DNA of 64,000 bases from Sphingomonas sp. PAMC26645. GTDB lineage: Bacteria; Pseudomonadota; Alphaproteobacteria; Sphingomonadales; Sphingomonadaceae. The notes under the pieces are model-generated. The model made no database searches. It was given only the letters and a program-made list of their open reading frames with translations, and had not been told where the DNA came from. The position numbers and the translations under genes were made by a program. This document shows positions 59,180-64,000 of this stretch, one piece after another. Location of the stretch: assembly GCF_004795835.1 (NCBI RefSeq), contig NZ_CP039249.1, positions 2,703,001 through 2,767,000 of the forward strand. Reading direction: 5' to 3'. Numbering within the stretch: position 1 is the stretch's first letter; every line of letters begins with the position of its first letter.

Positions 59180-60184
59180 TCACGATTTGCTCTCCCATGC
59201 CTCCATTGCGGCATCGGCGAGCGTCGATTGATTGCGGCGGCGGGCGTACCACTCCACCATTGAGAGAGATTGACCGCTGACGGCGGCGGTCTGAGCGACC
59301 GAACAGCCAGCCTCGAGCAGCGCGATGACGGCATTCTTGCGCAGGCCGTGAGGCACGCTCGGCGCACCGGCGGCGGCTGAGAACGCTTTGAGGATCTTCC
59401 GCGCGTTGTCATCGCGCATCGGCTTTCCGTGCCCCGTCAGGCAGATTTGACCCTCGCCCCGTCGGCGGCTGGCGAGTTCGGCTTTGAGCGCGCTGTGGAT
59501 CGGGATGCTGAGCGGCTTCTTCGTCTTGTCCTGGACGACCTCGACACGATCGTCCGCCACGTCAGACCACTGCATCTTGAGCACATCGCCCAGCCGCTGC
59601 GCAGTATAGTAGAGCAGGTTCACGAGGAGCCGTACGGCGTCATCTTCAGCGGCCAAGCCCGCGCGGAGAACCGCAGTAGGCCATGGCTCGTGCTCGCCAC
59701 CAGTCATCCGCGCAATACCGTCGCACGGATTCTTCGGCATGTGGTCGCGATCAACCGCCCATGCGAACAGCGCGCCGCTTGTCCGCAAGAAGGCGTTCGC
59801 CGCACCTGGCGTGGCGCCCATTCTATCAAGCAGCGTCCGCATGTCGCCTTTCGTGATCCCGGTAACTGGCGCGGTCGGCAGCGCCTTCTCCAGACGACGA
59901 AGGTAAATGTCGTACAGCTTCTTCGACGCCGGCTTGAGCGTGCTATAGGCCACGCTGCGCTGATACAGATCGACCAGTACCGGCACGGTCATCAGCGCCG
60001 ACTTCACCTTCCGGTTGCGGTGGCCCATCAGGGCGGCATAGCTGCCCCCGAACCCGTCGGCGCGAAGCGCCGGTAGGCGCGTCATCAGGCGCTTCCCGTC
60101 GACCACTTTGCCGGTGTCGAAGTACAGATACTCCTTACCCTTCGAGCGCACACGCTTCACATATTTGGGGAGATCATGCGGCAC
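59180..60184 (-). CDS. int: Tyrosine recombinase / phage integrase
   Basis: A 334-residue tyrosine recombinase. It has an N-terminal arm-binding domain, a SAM-like core-binding domain (about 75-170), and a catalytic domain with the first Arg in TAQRLGDVLKMQWSDV, the His-x-x-Arg in VPHGLRKNAVIALL, and the Tyr nucleophile in MVEWYARRRNQ. The GTG start overlaps the excisionase-like stop by 11 bp with GGGG upstream; an in-frame ATG 11 codons before is possible. It points toward astA, so the left attachment site should lie just beyond its 3' end. Confidence 0.93.
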   Translation of the reverse strand: MPHDLPKYVKRVRSKGKEYLYFDTGKVVDGKRLMTRLPALRADGFGGSYAALMGHRNRKVKSALMTVPVLVDLYQRSVAYSTLKPASKKLYDIYLRRLEKALPTAPVTGITKGDMRTLLDRMGATPGAANAFLRTSGALFAWAVDRDHMPKNPCDGIARMTGGEHEPWPTAVLRAGLAAEDDAVRLLVNLLYYTAQRLGDVLKMQWSDVADDRVEVVQDKTKKPLSIPIHSALKAELASRRRGEGQICLTGHGKPMRDDNARKILKAFSAAAGAPSVPHGLRKNAVIALLEAGCSVAQTAAVSGQSLSMVEWYARRRNQSTLADAAMEAWESKS

Positions 60185-60410
60185 TGCGCAGCCCCGGTTG
60201 ATCCTTGCGCCAGTCATTGCCCACGCCCGACATCTCATCGAGGCTGGTATCCAGGGCAGCACGGTCCCACCGCGGCCCGCCGGCCATCGCCACCGAAATC
60301 GGCAGGCGGCCAGCGAAGACCTCGGCGTCGAACTGCTGCGGTGTCAGCTCGCAATACTGGGCGGCCGTCGATCGCTTAAGCATGCGGGGCCAATACGGTG
60401 CTGCGCTCAT
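60174..60410 (-). CDS. Excisionase-like small DNA-binding protein
   Basis: A 78-residue protein with a putative helix-turn-helix (STAAQYCELTPQQFDAEV) followed by LPISVAMAGGPRWDRAALD, a pattern seen in small AlpA/excisionase-like phage proteins. It precedes and overlaps the integrase gene, the usual place for a recombination directionality factor. The start could be 13 codons earlier. The role is inferred from place and motif only. Confidence 0.6.
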   Translation of the reverse strand: MSAAPYWPRMLKRSTAAQYCELTPQQFDAEVFAGRLPISVAMAGGPRWDRAALDTSLDEMSGVGNDWRKDQPGLRSAA

Positions 60411-60440
60411 AATACCGTTGCCCAACGTCCTGAGAGAATA

Positions 60441-60530
60441 ATGAAGCATCGGTCAGCGAGCTGGCGATTCATGTCGCGAGACAGGCGTATGCCGCGTCGT
60501 AAGGCGTTCCTGCGGGAGGCCCACTGGTGA
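60441..60530 (+). CDS. Possible short basic peptide
   Basis: A 29-residue, strongly basic reading frame (SRDRRMPRRKAF core) starts at an ATG preceded by GAGAGAA and ends in GTGA, where a further 13-residue frame begins. It is divergent from the excisionase-like gene. I cannot support it beyond these translation signals. The stretch 60411-60587 holds nothing else recognisable. Confidence 0.25.
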   Translation: MKHRSASWRFMSRDRRMPRRKAFLREAHW

Positions 60531-60587
60531 AACTTGACACGCCCTACCCGGAGGACAAGGGGTCGTAGGCACGGAAAAGGCGGCTCG

Positions 60588-60839
60588 ATGGTAAGCGAAG
60601 ACGGCGTATTCGAGATAGAAATTGAACGTCCCGGCGTTCCGGGAGTGGTTGAACCCTCGGTTGTGGTCGTTCGCGGAACCCTATCGCCTGGCGCATTGAG
60701 TCGCTTCCGCCGCATCGAAGAAACGAAAGCATCCGGCTCTGCAGGTTCTGCGCTCGAGGCGGCGGTACTGCGGCGCTTGGACAAGCGAGGTGGAAGCCCC
60801 AGAGCGCTCGAAGTGACAGTTACCGATTTTAGCGGATAG
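60588..60839 (+). CDS. Hypothetical phage-region protein
   Basis: An 83-residue, mixed-charge protein that I do not recognise. It is made of a short beta-rich N-terminal half (FEIEIERPGVPGVVEPSVVV) and a helical C-terminal half. The ATG has AAAAGGCGG upstream. The frame continues upstream to a TTG at 60534, which gives an Arg-rich extension and was not used. It stands alone on the plus strand between two minus-strand units, a usual place for a phage morphon-like accessory gene. Confidence 0.5.
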   Translation: MVSEDGVFEIEIERPGVPGVVEPSVVVVRGTLSPGALSRFRRIEETKASGSAGSALEAAVLRRLDKRGGSPRALEVTVTDFSG

Positions 60840-60875
60840 GAGCGTAGTCGACGCGTCGTCGTTGCAAAGTTGTTG

Positions 60876-61070
60876 CTAGCAACCACGGGCATATCCCTTC
60901 TTAGGTTCACGACAAGGAGCGCAGCGGCCCATGACTAGCCGCGGGCTATCGTTGCCGCACTCCCGGCATTCACCGGGCACGCCGATGGCGATGGGCGCAC
61001 TCGCCGCACGGATGTTGCGATCGAGCGCGGCCTGCGCGACGTCGTTCGCCATGTCGGCTACGTCAGCCAT
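60876..61070 (-). CDS. DksA/TraR-type C4 zinc-finger protein
   Basis: A 64-residue protein with a C4 zinc finger, CRECGNDSPRLVMGRCAPCRE, after an Ala-rich helix (MANDVAQAALDRNIRAA). Short proteins of this sort are common in phages and plasmids and belong to the TraR/DksA group, which can bind the secondary channel of RNA polymerase; here the coiled coil is very short. The ATG overlaps the stop of the preceding gene (ATGA). Confidence 0.8.
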   Translation of the reverse strand: MADVADMANDVAQAALDRNIRAASAPIAIGVPGECRECGNDSPRLVMGRCAPCREPKKGYARGC

Positions 61071-61321
61071 CAGGCGGCCTTGTCGGTTAGCTGGGCGTCG
61101 GCCTCGACAGCGCGCAGCGGGGGTACAGACGTCCTGAGGGGCAGGACCGAGGCAGTCGGGGAAAAGGGGTGGCGCGCGATCGGCCAGGGTCGCCCGCAGG
61201 CGGTGTCCCAGATGCGCGCCCAGTTAGGGACGAGCGAGTCCGCGATGATCGCCAGCGACACGCCAGCGATCGTAATCAACGAAGCCCAGCCAAGGGCGTG
61301 CATGGCAACGTTCCACGTCAT
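61070..61321 (-). CDS. Small membrane protein of the phage region
   Basis: An 83-residue protein with one hydrophobic segment (ALGWASLITIAGVSLAIIA) at about residues 9-27 and a Pro/Arg-rich C-terminal part. The function is unknown. Its ATG overlaps the stop of a 36-residue gene and its own stop overlaps the zinc-finger ATG, so it belongs to the translationally coupled minus-strand unit. Confidence 0.6.
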   Translation of the reverse strand: MTWNVAMHALGWASLITIAGVSLAIIADSLVPNWARIWDTACGRPWPIARHPFSPTASVLPLRTSVPPLRAVEADAQLTDKAA

Positions 61322-61428
61322 CGACGATCTCCACGATTAAGGATTGCGAGCATGAGCTCGGTCATGACTTCAGGGGTGACTTTGCCGCAGAGGTCGGGCG
61401 CCTGCGGGCGGGGCTGCGTGGGCGTCAC
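61318..61428 (-). CDS. 36-residue micro-gene in the phage operon
   Basis: A 36-residue frame (MTPTQPRPQAPDLCGKVTPE at the start; then an amphipathic helix ending in ILNRGDRR) begins at GTG overlapping the previous stop (GTGA) and ends in TGA overlapping the next ATG (ATGA). Both junctions follow the pattern of the other genes in this unit, which is the main support. The function is unknown. Confidence 0.55.
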   Translation of the reverse strand: MTPTQPRPQAPDLCGKVTPEVMTELMLAILNRGDRR

Positions 61429-61769
61429 GACTGAGCCTCACGAGCGGCTCGGACAGCTTGGCCCCATTCATAGGAAGCGACCTGCGGATCGATCGGCTTG
61501 TCGACCTCCCACTCCTCACTCTGCCAGACGATCGCCGCGCCGCGCATCGTCACCTTGCGCTGCTGGACCCGCTTGCGGTCCCGGCTGCCCAGAACGAAGA
61601 TCGTCTTCGGCTTCTTTGCGGTCAGGCTGCAGATGCCGTCCAGGTGCACGGTCTTCTCGTCGACGAGCAGCGAATGCACCGCATCGAGTACGCGCGTGAT
61701 CATGTCCTCGGCGTCCTCAGGCGGGATACCCCCAGCTGCGATCGCGGCGATCAGTTTCTTATCGGCCAC
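61425..61769 (-). CDS. Hypothetical phage-region protein
   Basis: A 114-residue protein that I do not recognise. It starts with GTG, has a helical N-terminal half (EDAEDMITRVLDAVHSLLVD), a basic middle (GSRDRKRVQQRKVTMRG) and a Trp-containing C-terminus (WQSEEWEVDKP, YEWGQAVRAA). It overlaps the gene before by 11 bp and the one after by 4 bp. It is likely cytoplasmic. Confidence 0.6.
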   Translation of the reverse strand: MADKKLIAAIAAGGIPPEDAEDMITRVLDAVHSLLVDEKTVHLDGICSLTAKKPKTIFVLGSRDRKRVQQRKVTMRGAAIVWQSEEWEVDKPIDPQVASYEWGQAVRAAREAQS

Positions 61770-62049
61770 GGGCGAGCTCCATCCACTGGGTCCAGCCCGA
61801 CGGCAGCACGACCTTCGCCCGCTTGCCGTCCTTCGTGATCATGAGGCACGGAAGCACCACCTCGACCTTCGGGGGCGCCATGAACCAGTTGACCGCGTCG
61901 ACCTCGCCGGCGCGCAGGATCGTCGCGGTGCGGACGACCAGCGGATCCTTGCCCAGCTTCATGAGCACGCTGACCTGCTGCGTCGTCCAGCGCGAGCCAT
62001 CCTGTTCGGTGCCCTGCCAGTTCGATGAGGGGGTGCAGACCATCGTCAT
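61759..62049 (-). CDS. Hypothetical phage-region protein
   Basis: A 96-residue protein of unknown function with a possible small helix-turn-helix-like segment near the N-terminus (WTTQQVSVLMKLGKDPLVVR) and a beta-rich C-terminal half (VEVVLPCLMITKDGKRAKVV). Two near-adjacent ATGs fit the start. It overlaps the upstream gene (ATGA) in the same coupled unit, so it may act as a regulator or accessory factor; this is a guess from the helical segment only. Confidence 0.55.
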   Translation of the reverse strand: MTMVCTPSSNWQGTEQDGSRWTTQQVSVLMKLGKDPLVVRTATILRAGEVDAVNWFMAPPKVEVVLPCLMITKDGKRAKVVLPSGWTQWMELARGR

Positions 62050-62483
62050 GCGCTTGCCTTCATGTATTCGCGCCCGGCGCCCGCGGCGTTGATCGTGTCT
62101 TTCGCCGCGGCGTTCTTCATCTGAAGGAGCACCATCGATGCGTCGGTCTCGATCGCGGCCCGTTCCATGGCGGACTGAATCGCCTCGAAGGCATTCTCCA
62201 GCATCTGCACGGTCGGGCGGCGCTTGTGCTTACGACGCAGGCGGTCGGTTTCCTCGACGAACAGGAGCAGCGTGCGCCACGGCATGTTTAGCGTGCGAGC
62301 CTTCGCGATGATGTCGCCCCGGCAGTTGCCGCGCTCGTACTCGAGACGAGCCAAGAGCTTGTAGTCCTTGATCGGGTCCATCGTGCGGAGCTTTTCGTCG
62401 ACGCCGCGTAGCTGGCTAGCGGTGAAGCGCAGCTGGTCGCAGGCAGTGTCGAGATCCGGGTCGCGGGTCATTGTCTCGGTCAC
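62046..62483 (-). CDS. Hypothetical phage-region helical protein
   Basis: A 145-residue mainly helical protein (CDQLRFTASQLRGVDEKLRT, YKLLARLEYERGNCRGDII, LLFVEETDRLRRKHKRRPTV). It is rich in Arg, Lys and Glu, in line with a nucleic-acid-associated or coiled-coil protein. The GTG start that overlaps the HNH-gene stop (GTGA) was preferred to an ATG four codons later and to longer readings that run inside the HNH gene. The function is not recognised. Confidence 0.6.
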   Translation of the reverse strand: MTETMTRDPDLDTACDQLRFTASQLRGVDEKLRTMDPIKDYKLLARLEYERGNCRGDIIAKARTLNMPWRTLLLFVEETDRLRRKHKRRPTVQMLENAFEAIQSAMERAAIETDASMVLLQMKNAAAKDTINAAGAGREYMKASA

Positions 62484-62743
62484 GCGCGCACCATTGGCGC
62501 ATCGATCCGCGTCCGTGGGTTGCCAGCTACGGCGCGGTTCCATGCAGAGAGGCCCGGCCACGACTTCCAAAGGGTGGCGCAGAACGCCTCAGCGCTGAAG
62601 GCATACTTCGCCTGAAACTTGGGCCATCCGAGATCGTCGGTCTGCTCCGCGTGGTGCCCATCGCACATCGGGAGCGTGAAGCGGTCGGCGACCTTTGTGG
62701 AGGTACCTTTATCGCGCGCCTCGTCCCAGTGACATGCCCTCAT
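62480..62743 (-). pseudogene. HNH-type nuclease domain, probably 5'-truncated
   Basis: The 87-residue frame begins inside what looks like a phage HNH domain: ACHWDEARDKGTSTKVADRF then LPMCDGHHAEQTDDLGWPKF. In full-length relatives a Cys-x-x-Cys bearing segment normally comes before the ACH block, but here a TAG lies directly before the ATG and no such segment is found. The C-terminal part is complete and coupled to the next gene. The truncation point coincides with that of the opposed gene on the right. A short, naturally domain-only nuclease is the other option. Confidence 0.6.
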
Positions 62744-62762
62744 CTACGCGTCCAAGCAAACA

Positions 62763-63389
62763 ATGGCGGACGAGCTCTGCTGCTCGAAGCAGGCCATCCT
62801 CGACACGATCAAGGGCTTCCTCGCCGACGGCCTTTTGGAGGAACTCGGGCAGCGGCGTGTGCCCAGCGGTTTCACCGTCGAATACGGTATCGTCGTGGAT
62901 GCGCTGGAGGCCCTGCCCCTAGTCAAGTGCCATGCCGAGCGCGCGAAGCGGGGGTCAGCTAAAACGACCGGTCAACGTCAGCCACCCGTCAAGCAGGTTG
63001 ACCGGTCAACGTCGCATGCCGAGGGGGTCAAGCAGGTTGACCCTAACCCTTCTGAACCCTCTCCTTCTACGATTGCTACGCAATCTCCGAAGAAGGACGG
63101 GCCGGCAAAGCCGACCCTGCTGCCCGATCATGTTCTCGAAGCATGGAACGACATGGCGGCACGCATCGGGCTGCCCAAGGCCAAGATGACCGCAGAGCGC
63201 CGGAAGCTCCTGAACGTCAGGATCCGCGCCTTCTCCGTCACCGACTTCACGGAAGCCATCGAATGCGTCGAGCGGAACCCGTGGATGCATGGCGAGAACG
63301 ATCGCGGCTGGCGAGCGGACTTCGATTTCTTTCTCCAGCAGAAGAGCTTCGTGAAGCTCGTCGAGGGTAGCTATGACCGAGCATCGTAA
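62763..63389 (+). pseudogene. Winged-helix phage protein, probably 5'-truncated
   Basis: A 208-residue frame. It starts in a winged helix (MADELCCSKQAILDTIKGFL, then ADGLLEELGQRRVPSGFTVE), and the same frame reads meaningful residues upstream of the ATG (HALIYASKQT) until a TGA at 62730, so the first helix appears lost. A Pro/Ser/Lys-rich linker (about 70-120) leads to a C-terminal domain (LPDHVLEAWNDMAARIGLPK, WRADFDFFLQQKSF) that resembles phage replication-type proteins. Whether the ATG version is expressed is unclear. Confidence 0.6.
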
Positions 63390-63633
63390 TCCGCTGATGG
63401 ACCGCCCCCGCACGACGGGCGCGCTGACCGCCTTCGTGACGGTCGAGGGTGAGCAGGTGCCGACCAACATCCACGATTACTGCGGCTGGCTTAACGCCCG
63501 CGAGCGACGCCGGGGAATGTGGGCTGTCATTCAGGCGGGCGACCGGAAGACCGTCGAATGGCGCGCGGAGATCGCCAGCCAAGACTGGATCCGCGAGCGC
63601 AACCTGACGCCGAACATCGCGCGGGCAGCATGA
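63373..63633 (+). CDS. Hypothetical phage-region protein
   Basis: An 86-residue protein of unknown function, overlapping the winged-helix gene by 17 bp. It includes FVTVEGEQVPTNIHDYCGWL and RRRGMWAVIQAGDRKTVEW, with several Trp, perhaps a small beta domain. It is likely part of a plus-strand early unit with the next gene. Confidence 0.55.
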   Translation: MTEHRNPLMDRPRTTGALTAFVTVEGEQVPTNIHDYCGWLNARERRRGMWAVIQAGDRKTVEWRAEIASQDWIRERNLTPNIARAA

Positions 63634-63663
63634 CACATATCTATAAGAGCAGAGGGTAGGACG

Positions 63664-64000
63664 ATGGCGCGGGCAGCGAAGACCAGCACAAAGATCAAAC
63701 GGCAGTCGAAGACACCGGCGCAGCGCATGGCTGAGGCGGTGACGTCGAAGGGAGAGGCGATAGGTGCTCCGGCGATCCAGGTCGCGCGGGGCTTTCACGC
63801 TATCGTGGACGTGCCACTGCGCGATGCCGGTCGGGTGGTGACCGAGCACACGCTGATCAACCGGGGTGGCACGCCTGTTGCGCGCTGGAAGGCTGCGAAG
63901 CTCCTGTCCGATGGCCAAGTCGCCGCGATCGACCACTGCGAGACGCTATGGTCCCGCCTAGGCGGTAAGGCCCTTGTCATGGATCTGGCGCGCATCCCCG
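63664..64000 (+). CDS. Hypothetical phage-region protein (3' end beyond window)
   Basis: An open frame of 112 visible residues starts at an ATG after GAGGGTAGG. The N-terminus is basic (ARAAKTSTKIKRQSK), followed by VARGFHAIVDVPLRDAGRVV and a helical stretch with a Cys (DGQVAAIDHCETLWSRLGGK). It is not recognised; the position after a replication-type gene would suit an early-gene regulator, which is a guess. It runs off the right edge. Confidence 0.55.
   Translation, partial: MARAAKTSTKIKRQSKTPAQRMAEAVTSKGEAIGAPAIQVARGFHAIVDVPLRDAGRVVTEHTLINRGGTPVARWKAAKLLSDGQVAAIDHCETLWSRLGGKALVMDLARIP

Larger units (their letters stand above)
59180..64000. mobile_element. Left part of an integrated prophage or phage-like island (right end beyond window)
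   Basis: The content changes here from metabolic genes to a tyrosine integrase, an excisionase-like gene, and two runs of small, tightly overlapping genes (HNH nuclease fragment, DksA/TraR-type zinc finger, winged-helix protein, and unknowns). No tRNA was seen next to the integrase. The window ends inside the element, so the second attachment site and the structural genes are not visible. Whether it is active is unclear; see the junction near 62.73 kb. Confidence 0.85.

Noticed and set aside
59082..59180. tRNA gene as integration site beside the integrase
   Set aside because: No acceptor stem, anticodon arm or T-arm pattern could be folded; only a simple 8-bp hairpin is there.

Overview
The window looks like about 59 kb of core chromosome from a GC-rich alphaproteobacterium, most likely a Sphingomonas or close relative (Sphingomonadales), followed by the left end of an integrated prophage or phage-like island from about 59.1 kb to the right edge. 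Pointers to the group are the hdaA-ppk-ppx block, the ChvI/ChvG-HprK-EIIA-HPr block next to pckA, pdhA-pdhB with a lipoyl domain on E1-beta, and tightly packed operons with ATGA or GTGA start/stop overlaps. The organism call is inference from gene content and order; no rRNA or tRNA gene was recognised.

Layout. 1-5.1 kb (minus): DUF2066 protein, hdaA, ppk and a cut-off ppx (replication control and polyphosphate). 5.1-7.8 kb (plus): purM, purN, a YjbR-like gene and a membrane protein. 7.9-11 kb (minus): pepA, holC, ndk, GNAT. 11.1-16.8 kb (plus): lptD-surA-pdxA-rsmA, the classic outer-membrane-assembly and ribosome-maturation operon. 17-20.6 kb (minus): guaB, rsmB and a TPR protein. 20.7-22.1 kb (plus): an SPFH/NfeD membrane pair. 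22.3-28.4 kb: pckA, divergent from chvI-chvG-hprK-rapZ-EIIA-HPr, a regulatory block joining envelope sensing, HPr phosphorylation and gluconeogenesis. 28.5-31.2 kb: rRNA methyltransferase, L,D-transpeptidase and a lipoprotein. 31.3-36 kb: SulP anion transporter with a structured leader, DUF488, trmFO, an EF-hand protein split by an A7 frameshift, and a degenerate squalene-synthase-like protein. 36.1-39.3 kb: an isolated three-gene TadG/TadE operon. 39.4-41.8 kb: pdhA-pdhB. 42.3-45.9 kb: MFS, cysK, SleB hydrolase. 46-49.2 kb (minus): acyl-CoA dehydrogenase, MerR, and hisI with a lipoprotein. 49.3-51.5 kb: purF, SDR. 51.6-55.3 kb (minus): CFA-type methyltransferase, photolyase, histone-deacetylase-like hydrolase. 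55.4-59.1 kb (plus): rppH, DUF481 outer-membrane protein, M20 peptidase, astA.

Transcription units are repeatedly bordered by large GC-rich palindromes of at least four sequence families (about a dozen copies), which look like REP-type elements and could act as terminators.

From 59.2 kb a tyrosine integrase and an excisionase-like gene are followed by a tightly coupled minus-strand run of small phage genes (HNH fragment, several unknowns, a DksA/TraR-type zinc finger) and a plus-strand run reaching the edge. At about 62.73-62.76 kb two opposed genes both appear to lack their 5' ends, which suggests a deletion or rearrangement junction where a phage control region would normally lie. No unmistakably new multi-gene system was found. 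The best leads are this junction, the A7 frameshift in the EF-hand gene, the unidentified SulP leader, the isolated Tad-like operon and the palindrome families.
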